The position numbers were made by a program, and so were the translations under genes. This document shows, in pieces, positions 22,460 to 36,268 of a stretch of DNA of 64,000 nt. Source of the DNA: Chlamydoabsidia padenii. Taxonomy: Eukaryota; Mucoromycota; Mucoromycetes; Mucorales; Cunninghamellaceae. The stretch lies in the NCBI GenBank assembly GCA_025330725.1, contig JAIWND010000021.1:496001-560000 (forward strand), given 5' to 3'. Position 1 is the stretch's first letter. The number at the start of each line of letters is the position of its first letter. The notes beneath the pieces were generated by a model. It did not search any database. It was not told where the DNA came from and worked only from the letters and a program-made list of their open reading frames with translations.

Positions 22460-25400
22460 TTATACAAATTCTTGTTTCAGTTTCCATACACCTTGTCCAT
22501 CTTGATCCTTGGAAAATGTAGCAATGGCCTGAATCATCTTCCGGAAGATTACCACATCATTCTGTTCAATATGCATCTGTATGTTGTCCATGATATCTCG
22601 AGTTCGAGCTTGTCCACCATGGGAGGCAAGATAATCTACAAGTTTTTCCATCAACTTTTCTTTGTCTATTCAACAACAAAGTGATTAAAATGATGATAAT
22701 TTGCAAAAAACAATCGTTAGTGGTTATATCTTTCTAAGATTACCTGCTGATATAGAGGGCGATCCAAGCGAGTGGGAAGGGCTACCGGAAGTTGTAGATG
22801 GCGGTGTTCCAATTCCATCCATCATTTCCTTTCTTTGCTTCATTTGAGCCAAGAGCGTGTTTGATCCAACTAGTTTATTTGGCCCTTTGAATCCAGATAT
22901 AGCGCCTTTTCCAAACCCATTGTCACTAGATGGCGATACAGGTGCTGAATCTGATTTGGGAGCCGAACCGAATCCTGGTAATAGTGCTGATCTTTGGCCA
23001 AATCTTGGTGGGGGTGTCGATGTCGATGAGGGTCTTGATATCGGCGAGCCCGCATACCCTATCAATCGTTTTATAAATTAGATCAATATAAACATTTGAT
23101 GTGATCAATACCTGATTTCCCAGTCCACGTAGGTGTCCCAATGGCATTCAATCTTGTTCGCTTCCTTGATTCTTTTAAAGCAGCTGCTGCCCGCTCCGCA
23201 ATCATGGAAGCTATTTGTTAATAAAATTAAAACAAAGGTAGTTCAATGTATTAGTATTATATATACCCTCCTTTTTTGCATATAGTTTTTACCTTCACGT
23301 TCCACAAAGAAGGTGTCTTGTGCTGTAGATTCCATAATACGATCATGCTGTAGTGCGCTTTGAATACCAGTCATTTCAAACAAACTCGACAATACATTAT
23401 CATCACCATCAGAAGTTTTCTTGTTGCTGCTTTCGGCATCATCCTTGTCATTATCTCTATGTGTTTTATAAATCATAAAAAGTATTAGTATCATAATGCC
23501 TTTTTACAATCTTATTTGTTTACTTACATTGGGCTAATGTTGCTGACACCTTCAAGTCTTTGGATATCTTCTTTATCTTGATCACCTTTGTTCTTATTCC
23601 GCTTGATTTCAGTCCCTTCAAACAATCGCCCCGTTTCGGTAGAGGTTTCATCTTCACCGCCAAGTGTAAATAATGCCTTGAGATTACTAGCCTATTATAA
23701 AAAGGAAAAAAGAAAAAAGATGCATTAATAATCCAGTTTCGCTGAGCACGAATGCTTTTTTATTTCTGTATTACGTCAAAAAACCGTTGTTGCTTGGGAT
23801 CCTTCAAGATTTTGTTGGTCAGGAATTGTTTGTAGATTTGCCGATGATATATCTTTTCTTCAATCGTCCCACTTGTCATCAGTCGATAGATAGTCACATC
23901 CTTTGTTTGCCCAAGTCGCCAAGCTCGTTCCCTTGCTTGCATATCAGTGGATGGATTCTATATAATTATAGGATGTGTCAGTTATCAAGTTCAAATTGAT
24001 TCATGCTTACTTACCCAGTCAGGATCAAATAGGATAACACGATCTGCACCAGTCAAGTTCAGTCCAAGTCCACCCACTTTGGTCGTCAAAAGAAACACAT
24101 AGATGGTAGGTGTTGTGTTGAATTCATGCACCATCGTCATTCTGTTTTGCACAGGAGTCGTTCCGTCCATTCGTAGATACACGTAGCCGAGTTTTTCCAC
24201 CATTAATTCAAGAATATCGAGCATTTGCCTGGTTTGACAAAACAGTAGGATTCGATGTTTGCCTTGCCATAACTTCAAGAGTGCACGGACCACCACCATC
24301 TTGCCACTTTGTTCAGGGTCACCATATGCTGCATCCTATTCAAATAAATAAAATTAATGCATAAATCCCCCCCCACATACAATACCGACTTACCGTTTTC
24401 AATGCAGCCATGTTAACAATGTCAGGATGATTACATATTTTTCGTACAATATCAATACCAAAGAGTGCATGCCTTTGTCGTTCTAATATCTTGTCCATAT
24501 CCTTGGAATGTATGAATTGCAGATAAGAATGTCGCTGTGAAGGGGTCAATTTGCAAAAGAGCACTTGTTCGCTTTTCTTGGGTAAATCAGCAGCCACATC
24601 CACCTTCATTCGACGCAGTAGGTATGGATTGATCAAGTCACGGAGCATGCAGGCACATTTGTAGGCGGTCTGGACTTGGATGTTGGACGCATTTGCGTAA
24701 CCACCAATGTTGATAGGTACCGAGAATTGGGTTTGGAATACAGGTAGTGTCTATAAATGGTAAGTAAGGGAAATGTTAGATAAGCATTGTTTTATTCCTA
24801 ATTTCTTTGTTTTCCTTACCCCTAGTCGACCTGGGAAGATAAAGTCAAACAATGACCAGAGTTCCTTGAGATTGTTTTGAATAGGCGTACCAGAAAGAAT
24901 GATTCTGTGCGGCGTTTTAAACTGTTTGCAAGCCAATGTCGTTTCAGAGTCAGGATTTCGTATCTTGTGGCCTTCATCCAGAATGACATATCCCCATCGA
25001 TGCTTGAGGAGAACTTCACGATAAGTTTGGACACCACCATATGTTGTTATCAAGATTCCACCTACATGGTTTTGATCAAGAAGATTAGTGAGTATGGTAT
25101 TGTTCATACTGATGCGTTTCCATTTGATTTTTTTCTTTTTATTCTCTACTTACCGTTCTTGATAAACTGATCCACGATACCAGCCGCCTTTTTGCCAGTT
25201 TTTGTTGAGAGAAGACTTTGCCGACCATGGGATATCTTTTTCTTACCAGCAGCACGCCCACGCCGATCAGGTTCATATTCTTCATCATCCATGCTGTTAT
25301 AGAGTTCAATGTCGTCCATATCAAAGTTGTCAAAGTCGCTGTTCCCAATTCGAATCCCACTACCACTGGCATGTAAAATAGCCACACGAAGAGGAGGCCA

Positions 25401-27371
25401 CCACCGATGGAATTCTTCAACCCATTGCTTCAGTACAGTTGCAGGGCACACCACGATTGAAGGTACACCTGGTCCAAGGATTTTTGAGTAGTATAAACCC
25501 GAGAGGAATGCAATAATTTGTACCGTTTTGCCAAGTCCCTATTCGAATAAAAGAATGAATGAATGATTCACAATGAGGCACTGCATAAATTTCCACTTAC
25601 CATTTCATCACCAATGATTCCACCCACTTTTTGATTATGTAGTTCCCATAGCCATTGTACACCTATGTTGAATCATGAAAGAAGATTAGTATGCATATGA
25701 GAATTGTCCTTGAAGAATCACTTGCATGTTTTTTGGTAGTCAAATAGTTTTTGCCAGATTTCACCCGGAATTCGTAAAGCACCAAATCGAGTATCTGGAT
25801 AGTACGGATGCGTTTCATACATTTCAGAATAGGGATCAACATCTTCTTCTTCCAAATCATCATCCGAAGTTCCAACTTCATCCTGAAATAAAAATAAAAA
25901 AACATCACGCGTAATGTTAAGATTCGAGTGATCTATAATGGTGTTTTTTTTTTGTACTTGTTTCACTTACTGTCGTTTCTTTCCGGGACCGTAAGAGTTT
26001 TCTGTTCTTGATCCAGCTTTCTAGTCGTTTCTAGTCAATGTAACACAAAAAGATCAATACAATTTCATTTACCCTTTTCATTATTTTTTACCTGGTAATT
26101 TGTGTCAACGCCATCATCTTCGTAGATCTTTTCAATTTCCTTTTTTGTCTTTGGTGTCCATGCATCATTTTCATCATCCATATCCATCATACTGTTGTCA
26201 TTTTCACCACCATAGTCGTCGATATCGTCTTCTTCACCATCATCATCAGAGGGCCGATAATCTTGATCCTTGTCTTCTTGGCGAGCTTGTTTTGAGAGTC
26301 GCCAGTTGGTTTCAATTTCCTTTTTCAAGTCTACTGTTTCTGAATGAGCACGAGGACGTTTGCGACTTTGATGTATCATATGACTTCCACCAGAGCCAGG
26401 TAATATGATGTTTCCTACCAAAGATAAAAAAAAAAAATTAATAATGGATGTTCCCAAAAAGCATACGACATGTCTCCAACTTACGATCTTGATATTCAGT
26501 CATTGCTTCTTCGGTATCCACCACTGTAGCAAAAGGTGTGATTTTCCCCGTCCGGATCAAATATTCCTTCCGCGATTCGTTTGATTGTCGTTTAGAGTGA
26601 TCGCCGTCTAAAAAAAACAAGTTGGTAAGTCCAGACCCTTTGTGTATTCGTCCCTTGGCACCCTATAGTTTCAACTTACCACCTAAAACCATGTCTTCAC
26701 CATACATTTTGCGTTCTTGCATTCGTTTAACAATATCGGATTCATCTCTTTTGGCGTTTCGTAGTATTGTGACCTATAAAAGAAAGATATGACAGTGAGT
26801 ACATTTCTTCCAAGTTGGCCAATGACGAATGAACCTGCCTGTTCATTGATTTTCTTTGCGAGTCGATCCATTTGTGCAGTTGTGGCATCCTTGTCCTTGA
26901 GTTTCGACTTTAACTGGGATAGCAGATCTTGAGCATCCCTACAAATTCAAGGTGTATGTATACCAGTGATTTAGGTTAGTTTTTCTTAATCGGCTACCTT
27001 TTTTAGACGCATTAGATCTTACCTTGCTTGCTTTCGAGCCTTGTCTAATCGCTTTTGGTCCCGTTTTTCATCACGTTCCGCTAATACTCTGTCTGCCTAA
27101 TTCCCCCCCCCAAAAAAAAAAGATTAATACAGGTTGTTATAAAAGTTTTTTTGTGTTGTATCAGTCAAATTGTTGGTTTATATGTAAATACCTTGGCCAT
27201 AATTTGCTGTTCTAGTGCGGTTTGATCAGCCAACCCAACACCTAATTGTTCCAGTTCTGATTTCAGTTCTGACTTTTGTCCATCGTTCGAAGCATCGTCA
27301 AGGTCTTGATCCGATAGTGCGTATTCTTCAGACAAAGGGGAATTGCCATCTAGAAAGTCGTGTGAGTCCAT
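22460..27371 (-). CDS. RAD26: CSB/Rad26 (ERCC6-like) Swi2/Snf2 DNA-dependent ATPase
   Basis: Nineteen exons on the minus strand encode 1202 aa: 27371-27192, 27096-27023, 26938-26839, 26773-26680, 26607-26485, 26414-26092, 26030-25971, 25882-25726, 25662-25601, 25538-25154, 25061-24820, 24750-24394, 24335-24015, 23957-23775, 23691-23528, 23456-23293, 23210-23112, 23058-22744, 22665-22460. A coiled, charged N-terminus and an acidic patch precede the ATPase: [28 protein letters not shown] (about residue 388), [11 protein letters not shown] (about 546), [33 protein letters not shown] and RERAWRLGQ. The C-terminal winged-helix-like end ([18 protein letters not shown]) is typical of CSB. It remodels stalled RNA polymerase II in transcription-coupled repair. 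Introns 3 and 8 start with GC instead of GT. The start is ATG 27371, the first Met in frame. Confidence 0.94.
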
Positions 27372-28441
27372 CTTGACAACAATAAATGATAACGACAAAT
27401 AGTAATTGTAATAAAAGAAAAGAAAGAAAGAGACACCGCAGCTCTCAAGAAATTATTTCACCTAAAAAAGGATATTTCAAACACCGCCATGCACTTTTCA
27501 GTGGGGCGCATAATTCATACCTCGAATGACAGACAGCTCATACTTTCAAGTTCGTTAAACAGGGTATATATGTCATTATATAACACAGCATAGTGAAATG
27601 ATACATTACTTTCTGTGTTCAGGTGTTATGCTACGGTTATGTAGAGCAGTTTTTTTTTTTTGGACAGGTTTCGAAATCCTTTCAAATTAGCACAAAGAAT
27701 AAAAAGGACAGCTATTGCATGTTCGAAAAAGCGTCTATTGCCAGTACATTAGAAAAATGATAACCACCTGAATCATTGGTATTGCTGTTTCCAAACCTAA
27801 CTATAGAATGAGCCTACAGGCCAGCATTGGACGGGATTTGAAAATAAAGTGTGGTTCTTTTTTGGTTTTGCAAATGGGGATGGAAATACGGTTAACCTTG
27901 ACTTTGTTGGAAAAAGTGGGAATACATAATAGAATACACATGACACTTTAATCTTGGGAACCGGGAGATGAGTGGGATTTGAATTATGTTTGTTTAAGCG
28001 GGGTTTAGTCAATCGGGAAGTGTGAAATTCATGCAGAGGTGATACCTTCTCGTATACATCATGTATAGGGTGTGTGTCTTTATGTTTTTATTTCATTCAG
28101 CATTCTTTGGTACAGATTCTAGATCCAATCAGATTAAAAGTTGAGATGGATGTGGATTGATAATTGCCCCAGTAATGATCAAATCATCAAGCGGTGCCTG
28201 AAATACCAATTAATACCAATTCAAGACATAATGAGAGAATGTGTCAAGAAGACACCATAAAGAAAAAGACAAAATGATGGACAGACGATCCACTGTTTGA
28301 GAGTAATCTAGGTAAAAAGTAATAGGATATTTTATTGAGAGATAATAGTAATAATAAAAAGTACAGCTATATAATTAAGTGAAGGGGTTGCAAGACCACC
28401 ATTAAGTAGAATAGATAATAATAAAGTGTAGTATGATGTAA
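27372..28441. other. Intergenic region of about 1.1 kb
   Basis: The CSB promoter side carries ATTTCAAACACCGCC (27474-27488), about 103-117 bases upstream of its ATG. An orphan match ACGGGATTTGAAAAT lies at 27831-27845, with no gene recognised beside it. A/T-rich sequence fills the rest, and the polyadenylation region of the next minus-strand gene lies near 28330-28440. Confidence 0.5.
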
Positions 28442-31400
28442 TCAAGGTTGTTTTGATGAGTCGGCACCGGTTTGTGAGAGAATGGTATCAATCCTCCTGG
28501 CCTGGCTGGCATATTTCGAGTCCCCAACAATGTATCGCACGAGGTCCGTCAAGTGTTCCAATTCGGTGATAATTTCATCCGTACAACAGGCCACAGCAAA
28601 CCAAGTCAAGTTTCGGAAATTTACAAATCGTTCACCTTCATTGTCCAATCTTTGATTAGCTAAGAGTCGTAGACGTGCTGATCGAGCAGATGGCATATAG
28701 ATTGGTAATGGTGCCTTGGTTCGAAGAGCTGATGATAAGGTAAAAAAATGGAGCAAGACAGATGCAATCTATATTAAAAAAAAAAAAAAAGTTAATGCTT
28801 TTGCATTCCTTTCGTTACTGTACTTACCATATCACGACGGAAGATGTAATATTCATGCTGGCAAATGTTCTTTTTAACCACTGGCGACATTTTAAATAGA
28901 GCAACGCGGATACTAGACATACGATCGAGTAAATCCTGCATCGAGTTAATCATGGCTTTGTAGAATGTCTTGGGGAAGGGGCCACGCATCCGAGGTTCAT
29001 TGTCAGTTAGTTCCAATAAGACGTTGCATGAATTGATAGCTTCTTGAATCTTGTTTTCCATCTTGATGCTTCTTTTGATATCATCGTAAGAAGGAGGTGA
29101 TGTTGGTAAATGGTATAAAAAGGTACCCATCAAAAAAGTGTAGTAGTTCGCCAATTCGTCAAGTACACCTGGTATAGATTTTCGGACAGCATGTCGAGCT
29201 ACAAATGGCCAAATAAATCTATAAAACAGTAAAGATTAGAATGATTACGATATATAGATTCTTTACACTTACGAGTTCAGTAGTAGGGCCACCACAATAC
29301 CAACAATCATGGTCACCACACGTTTCCTATAAAAAAAAGTCAGATAACCCTTATTATCCTTTTTTGTTTGTTTGTTTGTTTTTACTTACCAAACAGTCGC
29401 TTCAATACTTTCTCCAGGAGTAGGGTATGCATATCGACTAAGAGCAATGGCCATGTAAGCGAGAAGGACCACTGTGCCTACTTTATTGTAAGTACTTGCC
29501 AAATGGATATAAAAGAAAGGGATGGCTATACAAAAGGAGGTTAGTTTGCTAGAAGATCTACCAATATTCTCTTGCTTTCTGTTAATTACCTAACAGGACC
29601 GCAAATACTGCCAATACATAAGGTGACCCTCCGCCAGCTTCAAGGGCCGCCCACCCAGTAAGGGCACCCACAAGTGTCCCAACAACCCGCCAACCGCTTG
29701 CCTGTAGAGTGCCGCCACTATTTGGTTAGAAGTAAAGTAAAAAAAGTCAGTGGATGATTTCATATTTCAAATAGTTACTGACCTTGTTGGATTCATGATG
29801 GCAATAACAGTCATCGCAGACCATTGACCACGCACACTTTGATACCATGTCGCCGCAGAAGGGAAAAACGCTGGCATACAAAGCACCAAGACCGCCACCG
29901 CCATTTTGAGGCTAAACTTGAATTCATATCGCTTCGTCCCCTGTAATGATTTCCACAAGGTATATCGAATGCGTAAGGACAAAGGTGGTACTTCCTTTTC
30001 GGTGTCGTGTTCACTGCTGTAGTAGTTGCCTTGTTCTTCTTCGTTCAGTTTATTGTCGGGATCGAGGGTCTTTTGTCGTGAGAGTTCTGGGGCGGATGGT
30101 TTAGATACAGGAGTGGGATGTTTCGTCAGAGTTGATGGATCACTGGCTGAGCGTCGTCGTCGTCGAGTCAATGATCTTCCGGTTGCTGTTCGTGTCAAAG
30201 AGATGATACTGCCGTTGGGTGAAGGTGGTGGCTGGCACAAACTTTCTTTGCGATGAGAGTTTCTTGTTGATAGTTCACGTTTGAGGGTCACCATAGTCGA
30301 GAGTTTGTTTAATCGGTATTCTTCTTCCATATCTGTAGGTGTGTATTCTTCAGGCATGTGTTGCACCAAAGTTCCTAAAAATAAAGTTTTAGTAACATCA
30401 CTTTATGCATGATAATTTGATAACCTTACCAAATGAGAGACCGCCTTTGTCCCTAGCACTTTGATGATTGTTCCAATGGGCCCATTTCTTCCACCATTTT
30501 TGGGTCATCCGAGGCATGTAGAGACGTTTCCGCCGTTTTCCATTGACCATTCGTTTAGAAGCATGTTGACGAAGAGTATCCAGTTCAGACCCCAACGTTT
30601 TCAATTCATTTGCCACTTCGCGCAGGGAAAACATAAAGAAGAAGACCAAGAAGAGTTCTTCACGCATTCCAAGATCCAAAGTTCCACCACCTAGTTTCAA
30701 TTGTTCTTCCTTGAATCGGTACAAATTGTCCATGCATTTACGTTCCGCAGCGTCGAATTCCTTGATAGCACCCTGCATTTTCTTCGCACAATAGCAGCAA
30801 TTTTGGTCAGGTCGGCATTTATCTTTTTCCTCTTCAGAGTCTTCAGTTGATGGTGATGACAAGTTGTTGTTGTTGTTGTTGCTGGTGCAGGTAACTTTTT
30901 TCTTTTTGAGTTTAAACAGATGGCGAAGATAAGTCACCCAAGTGGACCGAATCGATTTGTCGTCTTCATCATCGATGTCGAGTTCGACAGATATACTTGT
31001 AGAAGCGCAGGTGAGGACTTGAGTGCATTCCATGGCCAGAGTCATCAATGGATCCCGAAGACTTTGTAAGTAAATCATCAGGAGATGGCGATCGCTGTAG
31101 TTGACCCGCTTTTTGCCTTTGACTGGTGGTTGAGGAAGATGTTTGCTGCTACCATTGTTGTTACCAATGTTGTTACTATTGTTACTGTTACTGCTGTTAC
31201 CACCGATATGAGTAGACATTCGTTTCGGAATACTGAGGAAGGACCGTATAGAAGCAATAGACTTTTGATTTTCTTCCATAAAGTTTTCTTCAATAGAATT
31301 TCGCCGAGATGTTGTTCTTGAGGTTGCACGAGATTGGGCACGAGAAGGACCACGTGAAGATCGAGGACTAATGTTTGTTGAGTATCTTCCACCGGATTTC

Positions 31401-33084
31401 GAAAAGTCGTTTGTCGCACGAAGGGCCGCACGGAGTAAATCAGCATCCAATGGTGAGAGAGTTTGTCGGCTGGATATGGCTGGTCGCTGTTGTTGCTGAT
31501 CTAGTTCTTGGTCGCCATCTTCCGTGTCGCTATCTTTACCATCACCAGAAGAAGAAGAATCATTGTCGTTGTCATCGTCATTGTCGTCATCATCATCATC
31601 ATCGTCATCATCATCGCTGAATTCCCGTTCCAAAGCCTCCAGAGCACCTTCAAAGAGTTCTCGTTCACTTTTGAGACAGCCACCCATAATTCCAATATGT
31701 TTTGTTAGTCGATCCAAGGTCTTGCGGATATTACCCATTTCTTGAGGCCGGACATAAGTATAGGACAGTTCGTATTTGGCTTCACGATAAGCAGACTTGA
31801 CTTTTGTGATCCCGAGACGCATGCTGGCTGCCGCTTTATTCACCTCGTCCTCCGGAACCATTTCCGATTGGGGGTCCAAAAAGAATTGTTGTGTAATCAT
31901 CTGGAGCATAGTTTGGCTAGCCTTGATGGTCTCCTGTAAAGCCCGACCTATTATAATAAAATTGAGGGTTTGGTTAGTTTAGTTAATGAGCAACAGGTTT
32001 CCTTCTCACTCCTTTTGTTATTGTTATTGTTTATTGCTTACCTAGACCATCGACAGCGGTTTCAGGCCAGACCACTAGATTGACCAATAAGGAGATAGCA
32101 GCCCCAATCAATAAAGGAATACCAAAAGTGAGAGGTAATTTCCAATCCATTTGAGTTTCAAACACACCACGGGTCATAGAGAAGATCTGGACAGTCATGA
32201 ATTGTAGTGAGAAAAAGTAGAATTTAGGAAGAACCTGCCGTAGCATTTGGGCCAAAAAGACACCCACAAAGAGGAATAGACCAGGTATGACTTTTCCTAC
32301 CGGATCTTGCATATGAGTTTCCAAGTGATCATAATTATAGGCTGTGGCAGCAGAGAGAGCAGCAAAAGCCCACAAGACAGCCAAGATTAAACCCAGGACA
32401 GAAGTGACAGTGGCATCAATTTGAGCGCCCATACTATAGATAAAGAATGATTAGTTAATAAAAATACCCTGATTCAATATTCCCCTTGGATCTTGTGTAG
32501 CATTTACCTCCGTCCAGGATGATTAAAGACACTTCCAGCAGAAGTGAGGAAGGCACCAGTACCAATAGCAACAGTGAGTGGGTGAATCAAGCTGAAGAGA
32601 GTTGTTAAAAGGTAGGCAAAGGAGCATTTGAGTACACGACGTACAACACGACTTGGGAATTTCTTGTGTATATAGTCCAATAGTCGTTCCTTATTGGATA
32701 TAGTTGTAGTTTGTTGTTCATTTGGTACGTTGAAGGAGAGTGGATCGGGTTTTTCAGGTTGGAAGTGTTGATACAGATTATCCCGAAATGTAACATGACC
32801 TTTGTTTTGTTGACCGGTAGAGATTGGTGCAAGAGTTTGTAAATGTACTTGTTGAGGAGTGTTTAATAGTTCTGGAGGGTTTGTTGGTTGAGGAGGTTCT
32901 TCAAATAGTTGTAGCAATGGTAAAGGTGTTTGGTTTTGTTCATTGTTTATTGATAGATCAAAAAACCTATCATTATTAATGGAGACAAATTGATTAAAGT
33001 TGAGTTGATCATTTCTATGAGAATCATCTTTTCATTTGTTACTTTAACTTACCCATTCCGTACTTCCGAAGGCTGATCATTCAT
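28442..33084 (-). CDS. Large Bre4/FUSC-type multi-pass membrane protein (aromatic acid exporter-like)
   Basis: Ten exons on the minus strand (33084-33053, 32966-32508, 32433-32042, 31947-30430, 30374-29783, 29717-29590, 29525-29390, 29326-29273, 29218-28828, 28768-28442) encode 1342 aa. After a polar N-terminus come two blocks of hydrophobic helices: residues about 140-330 (LLTTLFSLIHPLTVAIGTGAF, LGLILAVLWAFAALSA, LPLTFGIPLLIGAAISLLV) and about 800-1100 (FKFSLKMAVAVLVLCMPAFF, WRVVGTLVGALTGWAALE, VVTMIVGIVVALLL). Between them is a long hydrophilic region with an Asp run, Ser/Arg repeats and basic stretches. Two FUSC-like halves around a cytosolic region fit the fungal DUF2421/2422 family (Bre4 in yeast, brefeldin A sensitivity). 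Substrate is unknown. The promoter motif GCGGGATTTCAAATT lies 119-133 bases upstream. Confidence 0.87.
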
Positions 33085-33752
33085 ATGGTTCCTTTTTTTT
33101 TTTACAAAAGAAGATTAGAAAAGAAGCGGAAAGAAAAAAAGTGAAAGATAGGTTGTGTGTCAAATGAGATAGCAAAACGAACCCCGACCTTGCTACCCTA
33201 AAGCGGGATTTCAAATTGTAATGGTTTAACTTGAAGTAGACAAACCAAAATGGAAATATATATTTATGTGCATTGGTTGACACATTGTCGTTTATCGTAG
33301 AGCTGTCAACCTAGAGAAACAAGGGATAATACAGGCAGTGTAATTGGAGATGGGCATGAATTAATGGGAAAGAGATTAGATACATGCATATCATTCACAG
33401 GTACCTTAAATATGATTGATTGATTGATTGATGTACCAATACTTTGTAATTTCCCTGAACTGTATTTGAATGAAATTTAAGGGGAAAAACAAAAAAAAAA
33501 AAAAAAAAAAAAAAAAAACTTCCTCTTTCTCAGGGGAAATGGTCCGAGTGGTAATGATGTCCATCTATTACTGTTTATGTGGTGAAAAACAAGAATGCAT
33601 GTTGTTACTGTTTGAGGTAACCTTCATTTTTTTCACCTGGCGATCAAAAAAAGATCAAAAACGGGGATTTTTTTTTCTTTTCCTTTCCCCCTCTTTCTTT
33701 CTTCTCTCTCTCTTTTTCATTTTCCCTTGTATCTGAAAACAAAAACAAAAAC
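33085..33752. other. Divergent intergenic region between FUSC-like and PUF genes
   Basis: It contains GCGGGATTTCAAATT (33203-33217) for the minus-strand gene, a GATT microsatellite (about 33414-33430), an A-run (33489-33518) and a CT-rich leader (about 33670-33725) before the PUF start. Open stretches here are low complexity and are not supported as genes. Confidence 0.55.
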
Positions 33753-35982
33753 ATGTTGACGACAAGTAATACAAATAACCTTGATGATCGTATGACAGAT
33801 CGAGACTATCAGTCACTTTACAATCATCCCAAATCCACTTTATCCCACAATAACTTCTCTTCCTATACCTTATTCAACTCTTTACCATTATTTGGCATCA
33901 CATCAGAATGGGAACCCACACATAATGAACTTCATTTTCCCACTAACCAAGGCCTGATCGCTGATTTTGGTTCATCGACCACCCAATCGCCGAAAGAGGA
34001 ATTCTGGGATGATTGCTTTTTAAAACTCAGGGTAAGAAACAAGGGGTAAAAAAAATAAAATAAAGTGTTTATGTTTATCAACTTATATAACAAATCTATT
34101 ATTAGGACACAAATGATATAATATCAAATGACAATGTTATGTTTCAATTGAAAGATGCCAAGGAAACCATTCAAGTCTTGAATCAAAAGTTGACTTTAAT
34201 GACAGATGATATACAACATGTAAGTCCAAAAGAAAATGCATAGCGGGGGTTTAATCTAGTTTTTTTGACTCACTCCTTGATTTGATTTATAGAAACAACA
34301 AACAATCAACACGTTAAAAGCCGCACTGGCATTGAAGGATTTGGAATTACAAAAACAATCTTGTATTATCTCCACCATGAACCAGGTTTATGCGCCTGAT
34401 CACTTTTCTTTATCGACCAATGACAATCCATCGGGAGTTAAAAATCATATGCATCAAAAAATGTAAGTCGGCCTTTTTTTTTTTTTTTTTTTTTCTTTCT
34501 CAACTCACTTTCTCTTTTTATTCTCACACTACCTAGCCCAACACCTGAAGTCGAACCTGTCAGCTCTTTATCTTCTGATAGTAATCCTACCGATCCCTTG
34601 AACAAATGGAAGCGCTGGACTAGTGAAGTAAGTCTTTTGAAATAACAACATGTTTGACTTTAATATACTCATCCTACTTTTCATTTAGAACGAAAAGAAA
34701 ACTGAATATAAACCACGCATGGAAAAGGCTGTGGCCCCCAATACTGATTGGAAAGTAAGTACTTTTTAAACTCACTCGAATACATGGCTTACTCACCCTT
34801 CACCCTTTCTTGACTAGGCTCTGGTCAATAGGATCCTCAGAACAACTGATCAACAGGCGTCCATCTATCTACAACAAAAGCTCAAGACGTGTACTCTGGA
34901 ACAAAAACAAGATATCTTCCAAGCTGTACACCGTGAAGCTTATGGCTTGATGACCAACCGATTTGGCAATTTCCTGGTCCAACGCATCTTTGAAGTGGGC
35001 ACTCCTGAACAGGTGCGATTGCTTGCTCAAACTATGAAAGGCCGTGTCTTGACTCTTACTTGTGAACCATTTGGGTGTCACGTCGTGCAAAAGGTAAAAA
35101 TCTATACATATAAAAAAACATCCTTTAACAATGATTAACAACCAACGTTATAAAAAGGCCTTGGATTCTGTGGATGAAGAAACAAAAGCATCCTTGGTGA
35201 CTGAACTGTTTGAGCGTGTGCCTGATACTATCATACATAAATCAGCTTGTCATGTTTGGCAAAAGGTATTTGAAATCCGCTGGGTGCATTATCCTGTATC
35301 TGTCATGTCTCATGTGTATGAAGCTCTTAAAGGTCGGTGGGCTCAAGTGGCTTTAGATGAAACTGGTAGTTTGGTGATTCAGAATATCTTTGAAAATTTA
35401 CCTGAAGCAGACAAGGTAATTCCCTCCTAAAAAAAAAAAAAGAGAATGATGGATTGACATCTCATTCTAACTAACCCTCTTTTTCTTTCATTATAGCGAC
35501 CTATCCTCAATGAAATCCTTGAAAACATGTTTACTATTGCTCGTGGACAATGGGGTAATTGGGTGATCCAACATATTCTCGAACAAGCTGAAAATAGTCA
35601 AGATCGGGAAATGGCATTTGACATGGTGTTGCAACGTGGGATTGAACTCAGTATGGACCAATTCGCATCCAAGGTGGTGGAAAAGGCACTTTCTATTGGT
35701 GGACCCTGTTATATGTCAAAATTCATCCAACATATCTCGACAGCCAGTCGATCCCATCGACCCCGCATTGCCCTGATTGATATCGCCTCTGATCAATATG
35801 GTAATTACGTCGTACAATGGATCATCAACAATGCTGCCGAACCTTACAAAACCAATGTATGTAAGCTGATTAAACGACATATGGTATCTCTACGTGGATC
35901 CAAGTATGGGCAAAGGGTGGCCTTTTTAGTAGAAAAAGCACTCAAACATCATGATATCACCACTTACCCTAACTCATCTTAA
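33753..35982 (+). CDS. PUF (Pumilio-family) RNA-binding protein
   Basis: Eight exons (33753-34031, 34106-34219, 34293-34462, 34537-34627, 34689-34754, 34818-35093, 35158-35415, 35497-35982) encode 579 aa. The N-terminal half has a short coiled coil (LKDAKETIQVLNQKLTLM). From about residue 260 there are PUF repeats with recognisable RNA-contact helices: NRFGNFLVQRIFE, EPFGCHVVQKAL, KSACHVWQKVFE, DETGSLVIQNIFE, GQWGNWVIQHILE, DQFASKVVEKAL, DQYGNYVVQWII and SKYGQRVAFLVEKAL. The first, sixth and seventh deviate from the base-specifying pattern less than the third and fifth do. The layout with a coiled coil resembles S. pombe Mcp2-type PUF proteins. It probably binds 3'UTRs and controls mRNA stability. 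Confidence 0.92.
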
Positions 35983-36268
35983 CTTTTACACTTTTACATA
36001 AATTCCCCACTTTTTATATATATATATATATCTCTTCTCCATTTGTATCTCCAATAAAAAACAATGTAGCTACTAAACCCTAGTCTATTATATGCTCAGT
36101 CTTTATTAACCAATATCCAAATAAAATAAAAAAAAACAAGTTGTTTATTGAGGGGTATGATAACATATATAAAGATGTTTATTATATTTCTTTTACAAAC
36201 CAAAGAATCAATGATGCTAATAGATTAAGCTAAAGGGGGAGTATACACTAATAAGAGGGAGAGTTGGA

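Noticed and set aside
27831..27845. Promoter of an unseen gene suggested by an orphan motif
   Set aside because: No intron-exon chain or conserved protein segment was found within about 500 bases on either strand.
33470..33736. Open frame on the plus strand before the PUF gene
   Set aside because: It is built largely of A- and T-runs, has no homology features and overlaps the leader of the PUF gene.
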